DNA of 64,000 nucleotides, taken from Dipetalonema caudispina. Its lineage: Eukaryota; Nematoda; Chromadorea; Rhabditida; Onchocercidae. Where the stretch lies: NCBI GenBank assembly GCA_013365325.1, contig JABVXV010000099.1, positions 62,001-126,000 on the forward strand. Direction: 5' to 3'. The translations under genes and the position numbers were made by a program. This document shows positions 41,901 through 53,361 of this stretch, one piece after another. The notes beneath the pieces were generated by a model. It had not been told where the DNA came from, made no database searches, and saw only the letters and a program-made list of their open reading frames with translations. Numbering within the stretch: position 1 is the first letter of the stretch; each line of letters opens with the position of its first letter.

Positions 41901-44900
41901 TTCAAGCTCCAAGATTTTAAATTTTGTTCATTATGCTCAACGAACTGAATCGATTAAATATATATTAGTAGTAGGTGATGAGTGGAAAATTTTTTCTGTT
42001 CAAAACATTATAGCTGATTATTGATGGTGTAAACCTCGGTCATAGCTACAAAACTGTGGAAGAAGCAGTAACGGCAGCAAACGTACGCTGTGATGTTGAT
42101 GAACTCTCTTACGTTACTGCATCACGAATTGTTTGTCGGACTCGGCAAAGTCCAACGCCGATACCAGCACGATATCCTGTTGTTGTGAAATTGCGCGAGG
42201 AACACAGGTATACTGCAATCTCGAATGATAGTTTCACCTACGTCGATCCTGTTATAAAGAATATGGAACCCACAAAAGGTACAGTACTGTTTGTTTACAT
42301 CATATAAAGTAACAGTATTGTACAATAGGTTTTTTGTTAACGTTACGTTTATTACATAATATATTTGTTTCATTTCTTGGCTATATTTTCCATGAAAGAT
42401 AAAAGTGCTGCATGTTGTGAAGAAATTTAAACCGATTCTGGATTGTTTTTCAATATGTGCTGACATTATACCCCGGAAGGTTTATGTTTCATGTGAAGTT
42501 CAGAATTAGTTACGAGTTACCGCCTAGTAGTTAGTGTACATCAGTGAGTGTTTTCAGTCTGATATAGAGAGCAAAGAATGCATTTAGATCTTTATTATTA
42601 TATATATCAATGAAACCTCGTTGTAGGACCTCGATTTGGTGGAACCAATGTAACAATATGGGGTGAAAATCTTGATGCTGGTACATCAGTGAATATCTTA
42701 CTGAATGGTGTTCGATGCACAGTACTGAATCGTACAAATGACAAGGTTGAATGCAGGACGGGTCCTTCAGAATCACTTACTGATGGGTACTTGAAAATCA
42801 GTTTTGATAGTTTTTCTCGGGAATATGATAATATTCGATTCAGATATGAGTAAGTGTTTTTCCTTCATATTCAGAATTTCCTTTTTATACAAGTTTCTGC
42901 GTATTTGCCAAGATATTATATTATTAAAAAATAAATTAAAGCAAATCTAAATTTTCATACTGAAATAAAGCAGTGAATTCATTACCGATAAATTTCAGGG
43001 AAAACCCTACTTTCGCACAAGTCATACCTGAAAGGAGCATCGAATCAGGAGGAATAATAGTTGATGTGATGGGAACTGGGTTCAAATTGCTGCAACGGCC
43101 CCATATGGTTGTAAGGGACGAAAAAAGAGTGATGAAAGGACCTCAGTGCAACGTTGTACGCGATGATTTGATTTTCTGCAAAACACCAAGCCTAGAAATT
43201 CCTCATAACAGGTTCATATAATATCATTTATAAAGTTACTTTGCTTTATGTACTCATCAATTTCTAACTAATAATTTGAATTGGTAGCAGTACTAATGAT
43301 TAAGTGAAATTGATGTATTACATATTTTTTATGCCACCAAATGAAACGTGAAATATCCTTCCTCCCTAAGAACAGTCTTATCCTTTACTCTGTGTAAAAT
43401 AAGTCAATATATTTAGACGGAAGCATCCAACAGCTGATGAACCACTATTGTTAAATTATGGTTTCGAACTTGATGGGGTTCGTACAGAGTAAGCTCATCA
43501 TTGTTTCATTATTTAAGCTGTAAAATTTTCCTGTTCTAAAAACAGTAGCCTTGCTACGCTACTTTGATTTAGCTCTCCACTAACTGTTTTTTGCGAAGTG
43601 TATCAGCTAGCGCAGCAATCTATCCTGTCCGTCTTAGCATTTCAATCGACTTGGAGAAATTGCTCTTGATTCATTAATCTTTAAGCATATAACTAATACT
43701 TCATATTAGGTTTAATAGCTGCCAAGTGCTAATTGACATGTTGTTGCTAAAAAGGCGATTACCAGCTTTTTGTGTTCACAAATAGGTTTACTGTATTCTA
43801 ATACCGGTTTCAAAGTTGATTTGTTTGTTGGATAAGCAAAAGTGAAGTATTTTTGCAAATATTATGCAATGTATTACTTGCTCAGGCTCTGATTTTCCAG
43901 AAATTCCTGCGCTATTGTTTTATGTTTTAGAGATATTTCGCAGTTAAGTGGTTTCCGAATGCGTCACTTGGCTGTTTTTCCGGATCCTGTAGTCGAAAAA
44001 TTTAGTGATGTGAGGTTTTATCGATCAGGTGATTATCTGACAATAAATGGCAAATATTTGGATGCAGCTGCAAGAGAACGGGATATACTGGTAACTGTAG
44101 GTGGTGAACCGTGCAATTTGACTGCTTTAGCGAATCGTGCTCTTACATGTCAACCACCGCCTGAAAGACCTAACGCGCAAAAATTTTCTTATGATGCGGA
44201 TCCGGATGTTCTTGTGAAAATAGGTGGCGTAAGGTGTGTGCATTTTGTAATGTTTTCTGCTTTTTCTTAGTATTTGTCATAATCATTTCATATGAAAAAT
44301 GCTTCTTATTATTATGAATTTTAGTTATCGAGTAGGTCATCTGTCGTACAGCATGAAAGGAGCTGGATTATCACCACATTTGATGGGAGCTATACTGATA
44401 CCTACTGTTTGTATTATTGGCGCCTTCTTTTTGCTTCTAATTTTTTACAGGTAAATTTTCCGTGCTCTAAGTACCAAAGGTATTAAATTAAGATTACATT
44501 CCCTTGTTGTAATAATTGCTAATTAACGATTATTTCAGGCGCAAAAGCACTTCTCACATGCGTGAAATGAAGCATTTGAAGAACCAAATTGATCAGATTG
44601 AGATGAAGGTGGCTACTGAATGTAAAGAAGCATTTGCAGAATTGCAAACATCGATGAATGCAATGGCTGCTGTTTTGCCTCTTGGAACGCCTTTCATACC
44701 GTTTCTCTCTTATAAGGAATACACAGCTAGGGTGAAATTTTTTCTTTCATGAAGAAATACTGTTAAATGTTCGTTTGTTTTTCTGTTCCTTATCAGTTTT
44801 TACCCAGAGTTTTACTGAGGTCATTTTCAGGTGCTCTTTCCGAATAATTATCATAATCATCCGGTTTTGCGTGATTTGGAAGTTGACAGTCAACGCGCAC

Positions 44901-47900
44901 ATTCCATTGAGATGGGTCTTCGAGCATTCAACAAACTTTTAATGAACAAACATTTTTTGCTTTCATTTGTGCGCGCAATGGAAAATAATAAGTATTTTTT
45001 GGGCAAAGACCGCGTATCTGTCGGATCACTCCTTATGGTTGTACTGATGGTAATTTTAAACTATTAAAAGCAACAACGGTTTATAAATTCTAATTAGAGG
45101 AAACATAAGATAGAAATTCGTTTTCTCCTGTCTCTCTTTGTAGGAAAAAATGGAATACTGCACCGAAATTTTGAAACAATTGCTAAAAGAACTCATTGAT
45201 CGGACAATGGAGAAAAGGTTACAACCCAAGATTCTATTTCGCCGTTCAGAAAGTGTTGCAGAACGTATGTTGGCAGCGTGGTACACCATTTTGATGTACA
45301 GATACCTTACGGTGAGCGTGTTTGATGTTTTTGTATGTTTACTAAGTTAAGGAAGTTGTTTTTTCGTTGAAGTCCAAGTTCAGTTACAAATAACTTGCGG
45401 TTTCTTCTTTTAAATAGCGAGTGAGGAAATCGTTAGTAAGTTGAAAACGAGTTTTAAGAAGTTAAATTTTGTTCAGTTTCAAAACATTTGTTTTGTACAG
45501 GAATGTGCTGGTAGGAAACTTTATGAATTGTACTGGGCGATGAAGCAACAGATGGAAAAAGGCCCACAAGATGCACTGACCCTCGAGGCGCGGTATTCTT
45601 TGTCGGAAGAGAAACTTTTGCGGGCATCTTTTGATTTTCGGAAATTAACTGTTTTTATTGCTGCGGATCATCATTCTTCCGGTGCAATGGATTACCCGGT
45701 CAGAGTGCTTGACTGTGATTCGATAACACAGGTACAGTTTCCTTTGTTTCAACTGATGGAGAAATTGTGTTTCGATATTATATACGGAAGATCATTCTCT
45801 TTGGTAGTTCTTTTTTCTAGCTGCAGTTATCAGGATTGAAATGCTACTCACTTTCATCTTCTTATAATATAGTAAACCGCAATCCTATAAGCACTTATAT
45901 TGGCTGGTTTTCATTTTCAAATATTTATACTGCCTTAGTTCTTCATTTCAGGTGAAGGAAAAATGTCTGGATGCAAAGTACCGCACAACGGCATTTTCTG
46001 ATCGTCCTTCTGTCAATGATCTTGATTTGGAATTGCGATCGGCATGTCCTAGAATAATTCTTCAAGATATTGACAGTACTTCAAAGGTTGAGCCTGGTGG
46101 TTGGAAAAGGATCAATACTCTTGCTCACTATAACGTATTTTCTTTTAGTTTCCACGTTCCCTTTGTTCTTTTGGTATTTGATTAAAACTACATAGGTTTC
46201 TTTAAAACTATTCAAATCTTCGTTTTGTGTAATCTTTCCATCAAAATTATTCAAAAATATTGTCAGGAATTTTAAACTCGTTAGTCACCTCAGACGTGGG
46301 CCGAGCAGAGAAATAAATAATGGACCAATTTTTCTCCATAGTTTTGTTTCGTCTCTTGAAACTGTGATTAAGTTTAGAGGCTAAAGCGAAAGTGATATAA
46401 ATTTGCCTGAGATAGAATTCATTACTGGGAAAGAATTGCGTATTACGCCTTATCTCATCATTTGTGAAGGGTGAGCTTAAGCGAATCAGAAATTGATTTA
46501 TTTCAAGTTTCACCTATTTTCTTTTTGCTCCAGGTTCCTGAAAACGCCACATTAGCACTACTTCCTCGCCAAGCATCCCTTTACAATCTTTCAATTTTGA
46601 GTGAACGCTCAACATTTTCTTTACCGAAACAAAGTCCTACACTCACAAGACCGTTTGGAACAAACTCAAGTTCTCAGTGCAAAGGTTTGCTGTCAAGTTA
46701 GTGTTCACTTTGTTCTAAGCAAGGAAATTTGTTATTGAATTAGTTAAGTAGTTGTAACTGTTTTCTCGTTTCTTCTGTAGTATTTAGTTCAGTTTTTCGG
46801 TATATTTCAAGATAATCTGTTCGCACTGTCGGTTCTGTCATTTGTCAAAAATGCATACCTGTACTGTTTTGTAGACATGGACTCCAATTACAAGTTGTAC
46901 CATCTTGTGCGCCCTTCTGAACATGGTTCATCTGATCAACAAGATAAAATGGTCACTGAAATATATTTAACTAGGCAGGTTTTAAGCTTGCATTCTTCAT
47001 ATACATTAGGTATTTATCCGAAATTGGATGAAATATGCTGGTGAAGCTATAGATTATTCAGTGTGCTTCTGTCTATACTTAAACAACTTTCGAAATATTT
47101 CAGACTGCTCACAATGAAAGGCACACTTCAAAAATTTATCCAAAACTTGTTGGAAGTTATATTTTCTACTGCAGTTCCGAATTCAGCTATCCCTTGCGTG
47201 AAATATATGTTTGATTTCATGGATGATCAGGTGAATGATATTTCTCGATTCTGTAGCAGAATGATTATTTATTTTAATTTTTTCACGTTACAACTTGCTT
47301 TCAGGCTAGAGAACATGGTATTGAAGAGAATGAAGTTGTTCATGCTTGGAAAAGCAATTCCCTACCTTTGAGGTTTTGGGTCAATTTGATAAAGAACCCA
47401 CACTTTGTATTTGATATTCAAAAACCCACAAAGGTATGTATATATGCAATTTTACTCATCATTTCAAGTTACTTTTTATATAACCTACTTTCAGTTGAAT
47501 CGTAGGTTGAGTTTTTTGCCGACACACTAAATGTTCTGAATTCGTTGCAACAGCGGAATAATGCTCATGGATATCTTTTCCAGCTCGAAGGTTGTTTATC
47601 GGTCGTGGCTCAAACTCTTATGGATGCATGTTCGACACAGGAGCATCAATTAACGAAAGATTCTCCCAGCAGCAAATTATTGTTTGCAAAAGATATATAT
47701 CAGTATCGTGACTGGGTTGATAGGTGAATTTCTATTTTTAGTGCTCCTTTAACTGTTGTCAAACTTCTTTGACTAACTAACTTCCTTACAGATACTATGC
47801 AGAAATAAGGCAAATGCCTCCAATAACCGACCAGGATATGAATGCACTGCTTGCTGAAGAGTCACGTTCTCACTCACGTGACCGGTTTCATATTTTCAGT

Positions 47901-48311
47901 GCACTAAATGAGCTTTACAAGCAAGTTTTTCATATGGCTTTATTTGAATTTCTTCCTAATTACATTCTTGTTTGACTTATTTTAGTCCTACATTAGTAAA
48001 AATTTGTCTGTGTTTGGAAACTTTTCGCAATTTGTTTTATTAGAAATCTTATAAAATTGATGAACTTGGCCTATTCTTAACTTACTGATTAGTGATTTCT
48101 TTGCAGGTATCTGGAACAGTACAAGGAGTCTTTACGTGAAGAACTGGATATGAATCAGTATGCAGTTAATCAGAAACTGCCGCAAAAGTTCCAAGATATG
48201 TTGAATACAATGGAGTGTATAGGTGAACACTACAGTAATGGTGGCAGTGGGACCATAGGAAGTTTTGGACATCGTGTTTATCGAGCAAGACCACGGGAAG
48301 ATAGAGTGTAA
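35907..48311 (+). CDS. plx-1: Plexin, class A-like semaphorin receptor (complete)
   Basis: Single-pass receptor for semaphorins whose cytoplasmic GAP acts on Rap/R-Ras small GTPases; it guides axons and cell migration. Exons: 35907-36215, 36929-37058, 37597-37712, 37933-38074, 38230-38404, 38476-38727, 38891-39050, 39191-39415, 39763-39891, 40021-40205, 40332-40505, 40588-40909, 40987-41195, 41381-41671, 41799-41871, 42014-42278, 42627-42849, 42999-43211, 43417-43488, 43931-44233, 44325-44450, 44539-44731, 44831-45049, 45144-45311, 45501-45731, 45952-46134, 46534-46684, 46875-46974, 47104-47230, 47305-47433, 47584-47723, 47792-47920, 48107-48311. All phases agree; 2022 aa. Order: hydrophobic N-terminus, Sema domain (about 100-545), three PSI modules (CGWC, CDWC, CGWC) alternating with IPT folds, TM at about 1342-1364, then GAP with [13 protein letters not shown] and [13 protein letters not shown], which carry the catalytic arginines. 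The introns after exons 28 and 32 begin with GC. The first exon is the weakest part. The plx-1 symbol rather than plx-2 is inferred from the Prickle linkage. Confidence 0.95.
39532..39569. repeat. 16-bp perfect hairpin in plexin intron
   Basis: Arms 39532-39547 and 39554-39569 are exact reverse complements around six bases. It lies in the plexin intron 39416-39762. Confidence 0.9.
47506..47583 (+). other. In-frame intronic extension, possible alternative plexin acceptor
   Basis: The intron 47434-47583 has a second acceptor (GAATCGTAG ending 47505). From there the frame is open for exactly 26 codons into the normal exon at 47584. Use of this site would add [10 protein letters not shown]...GYLFQ inside the GAP domain. 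Alignment with other plexins (FDI.K...CLSVVAQ spacing) supports the downstream acceptor as the main one. Confidence 0.5.
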
Positions 48312-48835
48312 CATATATATAAGAGGGCTGTTTTCAAGGATATTCTTGATTTACAATGTACTCAAAATTCCATTGTGGATCCCACAAAGTTGCTGGATGA
48401 GTGCGTTGGGAAATTTTGAGTTAATGATGATTTGATAGCCCTAGGAAGAGATTGAAAGTGTTTCGTCCATAAAATTTTATCTACCTCAAAGAACCTTGTA
48501 TAGTACATCATACGCTTATGCTCGAAATTCACTTAGTGGGACTGTATCATCAAAACGCTTTTTATGCCTTGCTTTTCTATCTTATTTATATAAGGAGAAA
48601 TTGTCTGATCGGTAGAACGACTACTTGAATCATCTATACTTAGTATGTTTTGGAACGATTAAGACAACAAAACTTCGAAAAGTTACTTTTGCCTTAAAAA
48701 TGCGAATTCAAATATTGGAAATGTAACTATTGTTATACTTTGAATTTATTGTTATGCATTACGGTTTACTATAATGTAACCGATACAAAAACCCATTTTG
48801 ATTCTTGCAACATTTCATCGTGCGGGTATTATACG

Positions 48836-48898
48836 GTATTCACCACAGTGCTCATTTCATACATGAGAGTTTAGTCATGTCATCACTGTAGTGAATAC
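48836..48898 (+). ncRNA. Imperfect hairpin, pre-miRNA-like candidate
   Basis: The 5' arm (48836-48855, GTATTCACCACAGTGCTCAT) pairs with the 3' arm (about 48879-48898). There are 15-16 paired bases including one G-U, a small bulge and a roughly 23-base terminal loop. Size and shape fit a microRNA precursor, but I recognise no known mature miRNA. It lies about 0.5 kb downstream of the plexin stop on the same strand, so it could also be a 3' UTR structure. Confidence 0.3.
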
Positions 48899-49179
48899 AT
48901 TTTTTTTTTCACTTTTCTATATAATACTTTCAAATCCCACTTTTCCTTACTTTCAGGAAGTTCTTTTTTCCTTTCCAAAAATGAAAACATTTCTCGAATT
49001 TTTGTTTCCATATGTTATATAATCAGAAATGGATAATTTTTGGACCGGAGAACAGTTTTTCTGTCGCTATGCTTCTTTTATTATCTAGCAGACAAATTTA
49101 CAAATTTTGGTGCTTTAATTGTTTCAGTTTGCTTATAGGCTTTGTGTTTTTGCAACCGTACTGTTTTATACGTTTCTGT

Positions 49180-49207
<28 letters not shown>
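49180..49207 (+). repeat. (TA)n microsatellite
   Basis: An uninterrupted TA run of about 28 bases downstream of plexin. Confidence 0.9.
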
Positions 49208-49210
<3 letters not shown>

Positions 49211-50524
49211 TATCCTTTACTAGTTTTGTTGTCAATATTTTCCTGGACATTCGTTTTGTAATGTAACGTTTTTGTCTCAAATGCTACATATACATCTGCA
49301 GGGACACTAGTCGAACTGCGTGTTTCATACTTAAGAAGTAAATATCATCAGTATCTCATGTACCACCACTGCAGACATGAGCCACATAAAACTCCTTTGT
49401 TAGAACGTGGGCAAAGCAATAACCATTTGAGTTCTGTTTGATTTCAGTAGGATATTGCCCTAAATTTGGTTTTATTTTTTTATCTGGAATAAGCGGTGCT
49501 TTTGTACCCTACACTTGGTGTTCTATAATTGTAGAATAACAGTTCCTAACTAACTTGTAAAGTAATTTACGTGGTTACATTCATCTCCACTTAATCTAAC
49601 GAAACATTCGCTGCAGTAATTAGAAGCAGTACATACTACGTCGCTTATGCAACCGCTGTAATCGCAACTTTCAGTGTTTCGCCATCATGTAATGAGTAAT
49701 TTGTAGACTCGAAAGGATAGTTTAATAAATTGAGACTGAATCAGAGGAGGACTTGGTGTCATGAAGCAATAATTATTGTGATCTATATGATGTATCCGGT
49801 TGTACCACAAAGAGATGTAGAACTAGATTTCAGTACGTGTTCGGTTCTGATGTATCATAGACTATTCGAACAAATTTAATTACCTCTCATTATTCTCGGG
49901 TGTATGATTCTTATGATATTTCTCTACTAGGACAGTAACTGGGGATTACAGGTACTCAGTCCTTCGGAATATTGCAATAGGATGGTTTATAAAAATTCAA
50001 TTCGTGTAATGTTTACCTCATGTAGCGGCAGTTTATTATAACAGTTGCAGAAGTTGGGTGAATGCATATTGGAGATTTGAATTTTGCAATAGTTTCGACA
50101 TATTGCCACGGTATTGAGTCATCGCTGATGCAGATAAGAACACAGAAGTTAAGTAAATTCGAGATAATAAGTAAAAAAGCAGACGGTGAAAGAACGAAGT
50201 GTTGGGAGTGCTAGGTATTATATTAGTCTGGTCCTCTATTATCGGACAGCAATGATTCTGAATGTAGTCTATACATCGGCCTTGGATTTTATTGCACTGA
50301 TTCAAATTTGTGCACCGATGATCGGTCTTTCAAATGACTGTCATTTAGACAGAACCGTTCCATTAACATGCTGAACAGAATTATTTCATATATCGCTGCG
50401 GTGAGGTTGTTGTGCAAAATTTTGACCAATCCTTTTTTTATGACGATAACACAAAGGATTTGCAATTTACAGAAACTTTCAAATTAGGCTCCAATATTGG
50501 TAGGCAGCATTGGTTATAGATAAT

Positions 50525-50968
50525 TTAAGCTAATTTATTGGGAAGTATCTGAATCATATTCAAGCTTTTGTAATAATACTTCTGCCATGGTGAAGGTCTT
50601 TTAGAAGCTTGGCATTCTTTCGCTAAAATTAAGACGAGGTTCTCGTCGATCGCTGCTGGGTCATGATCCAATCTTAATTGGCTAAAACATCCATTAAATA
50701 AGTCTACACAGAAATATGCAAATCCCAACAACGCTACAAAACTAAACGAATGCGAATACCGCAATGCAAGTTTGACTGAATAGTATATGTTAGAAAAACA
50801 CCGCAGAAATAGTAAGAGATGACATACATACTGAATCACTGATGAGTTAAGGATTAAATCAGTAAACATAAATAAGGCTAGTATGTCGAGCTCAAAACAA
50901 TTTGGAGTGTTAAGGCTGTGAACATTTTTCAATTCCAATTCCAATTCACTGTTTGTCAATTGAAACAA
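50525..50968 (-). CDS. Candidate exon of a minus-strand membrane protein
   Basis: A 147-codon open frame, long for this AT-rich DNA, preceded at its 5' edge by a good acceptor (TCTTCCAG). It begins hydrophilic (TNSELELELKNV), then has two hydrophobic segments (about ILALFMFTDLI...LLLFLRCF and SFVALLGFAYFCVDLF). It ends in a hydrophilic tail (LRLDHDPAAIDENLV... to a stop), so it would be a terminal exon. No ATG heads the frame and I found no upstream exon. I do not recognise the family. The CVDL-type membrane segment is reminiscent of the divergently placed gene next door (FFLLCVDLWF), perhaps by chance. Confidence 0.4.
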   Translation of the reverse strand: MFQLTNSELELELKNVHSLNTPNCFELDILALFMFTDLILNSSVIQYVCHLLLFLRCFSNIYYSVKLALRYSHSFSFVALLGFAYFCVDLFNGCFSQLRLDHDPAAIDENLVLILAKECQASKRPSPWQKYYYKSLNMIQILPNKLA

Positions 50969-51011
50969 CTGGAAGACTTAATCAAACATATGAACAAACC
51001 ATTGGCTGCAA

Positions 51012-51045
51012 TACAAATCAATGAACATTAGTTCATTGATTTGTA
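51012..51045. repeat. 15-bp perfect hairpin, 4-base loop
   Basis: Arms 51012-51026 and 51031-51045 are exact reverse complements around ATTA. It sits between the minus-strand candidate exon and the plus-strand membrane-protein gene. Confidence 0.9.
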
Positions 51046-51093
51046 GGTTCACCATTTTCTTCCTTCTAATTTCAGTCATAAGCATATCAAGAC

Positions 51094-53361
51094 ATGATAA
51101 TGCCCGTTTTGCTTTACTGCATTTTCCTTTTAGCTATTTACCGAACTGAGTGAGTGGGACTAGAAAAATTACCATTTTGTGAATAAGTCAATATGCTGAA
51201 TATGCAAATTACTGTTATCTTCGTTTTGAACAGTATGACGGTATTTTAAATTTGAAGTCAAAGAGCGACGGTTGTTTGGCCTATTCAGCATTGGGAACAG
51301 TCATTTCCGATCTCTTGACGGTTTTTTTCCTGTTATGCGTGGATTTATGGTTCTCCGAAGGTATTACATTCAAAAACGTAACATTTTCCATGCAAATTAA
51401 TCAAGGTATGTTAAATTTTAGGAAAAAATTCAGCATGCGCTTATTCTTTGTAGTGAAGGCGATGCAGATGATCAATTCTTCTGTAATTATTGTCCTTCTT
51501 CTCGGAACATATCGTCTGTGCGGTAAAACTTCCTTAGATCGGGTAACGCATACTTTTCCTCGTTGTACAAAGGTATTAGTGCACTTCAAGTAACACTGAG
51601 GAGATAATAAATTCACTTTCAAAAAAAATTCGGAAAAGTTTAGATTATCATAGTGATGATGCTTGGATTGAGACATAAATCACTGCGATAACAGAGCAAA
51701 GAACAGTGATGATAATATTAGATTTAACACTGTGAAATGCTTAATAAATACATCTTCCTGTTTTAAAATAAATATTAAAAAATGTGAAATAAAAAACTGT
51801 TTTAGTCAAGATCTTAAATCATATTATTACGAAGATTTTTGAATTCAATATATATATATAGCTTTAAAAGTATTTTCAACCAAATATTTTAGAGATAAAT
51901 ATCGCCAATTAGTGTCAGCTATTCCGCATTTCAAAAGGTGTTATATATGGCACTCCCATTTCGGTTCATTATTCACAGTCACTTATTCGGGACAATTTTT
52001 TCAAACTTTCCAAACACTGTCGAAACTTGCAACATTTTCCAAACCTGGGAGCATAGGAACTCTAATATATGATTTGAGTTTCTGTTTTAGTATAAGTGTT
52101 GTGATATAAAAAAATTTTGTGATGAATTTATCAAACAGCTTTTCATGAAGAGAAATAATTTCTGCTACAACAGAAATTTAAACCTTATGTTGAAGCACTT
52201 AACTGTAAAAAGTGTGAAAAATTTTGCAAGTTTTGACTACGTTTGGATGGTCTGAAAATCTGTTTCAGTTTTTCCCGGAAATTTGTTTATGAAAGAAACT
52301 TGGGTTGATATAAAAAATGAATTACATTGTTACATACATTGTTATATTGTTAACACATAATTACATTGTTAACAAGTGATTTAGGTGCTATCCGATCCGA
52401 ACAGCTCATGTATGAAATTTATTCAGAATTTATTCCTAAAAAATACAGTACCACTTAATGAAAGGAATTATAGTCGTCGATATTATAATAAAACAGCAAT
52501 CTCAAACGAATATCTGGAAAACAGTAAGTTTATTTATCTCACTTATTCATATTTACAAGAGCATTACTTCTTATTTGTTTGTGCTAAATTTTGTGAAACC
52601 TTTGCTTGGGTAACGATAACTATTACATAGGCTTCTTTGCAATAATTGTTAAGACCTCTATGGGGCGATCACTGCAGGCCAAGTGACGATCCGCCAATTT
52701 CATCTCTCTGAGCAGTTTTTCGTTTACCCATGAAAAAAGTGAAATTTCTGATGTACTTTTGTAATATCCATTTACCTGTGACGGACATCATTGTGAATAG
52801 TTGCCAAAAAAGACTTCACTGTTTTACTAGAAACCACGGAAGTATCAAATAATAGCAGAAATAATAGTGCTGATGCTGATTATGATGAAATGACCGACTT
52901 CAGTGGAATTTTTGAAAGCTACAGTTGCACCACAGTAAGTTATTACTTCCTTTTTCCAACTTCAAAAAAACATTAACAATAGTTTTGAAATACTAACCTT
53001 TGCTTATTTACTTGTTTTTTTCTTTTTTTGGATTATTAGTGTGCGCAGCATGAAACATTGATAAAGTACTGATTCCGATGAAAATAAAAGACTTCAATAA
53101 TGTTTGGTTCTTGAAGAAAAAACAGAAAGTATTTTTGAAATTTAAAACAACACATTTCAGATTGCCTTGTGGGATTTGAACTGCTTCGTATGGAGCAATT
53201 CAGAAAACAAGTTACCATGTCAAGCAGTATCTGGAATGATTTTTCCAATCGCCGTTGTCGCACTCGATCTCATGCATCTTGTTTACACAATAATATCAGT
53301 CAGTCGCCGAGTTCTCCCATCATCTAAAGTATCATCCACCTTTCTCTTTATGGAATTGTAA
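51094..53361 (+). CDS. Unrecognised multi-pass membrane glycoprotein
   Basis: Exons: 51094-51149, 51188-51405, 51454-51522, 52269-52303 (a 35-base microexon), 52385-52523, 52831-52934, 53161-53361; phases agree and give 273 aa. The N-terminus (MIMPVLLYCIFLLAIYRT) looks like a signal peptide or first membrane segment. Further hydrophobic segments are SALGTVISDLLTVFFLLCV, SSVIIVLLLGTY and SGMIFPIAVVALDLMHLVY. The loop between the last two is about 115 residues with several N-glycosylation sequons and cysteines (SSC, SCTT, LNC, LPC), so probably extracellular or lumenal. I recognise no family. The four terminal exons are well supported by phase. The first intron would be only 38 bases with a weak acceptor, so the 5' end is doubtful. 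Confidence 0.6.

Larger units (their letters stand above)
48312..50524. other. 3' flank of plexin
   Basis: Presumed plexin 3' UTR and spacer. It includes an imperfect hairpin at 48836-48898 and a (TA)n run at 49180-49207. The open frames here (for example 49012-49266) cross repeats and show no recognisable protein. Confidence 0.5.
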
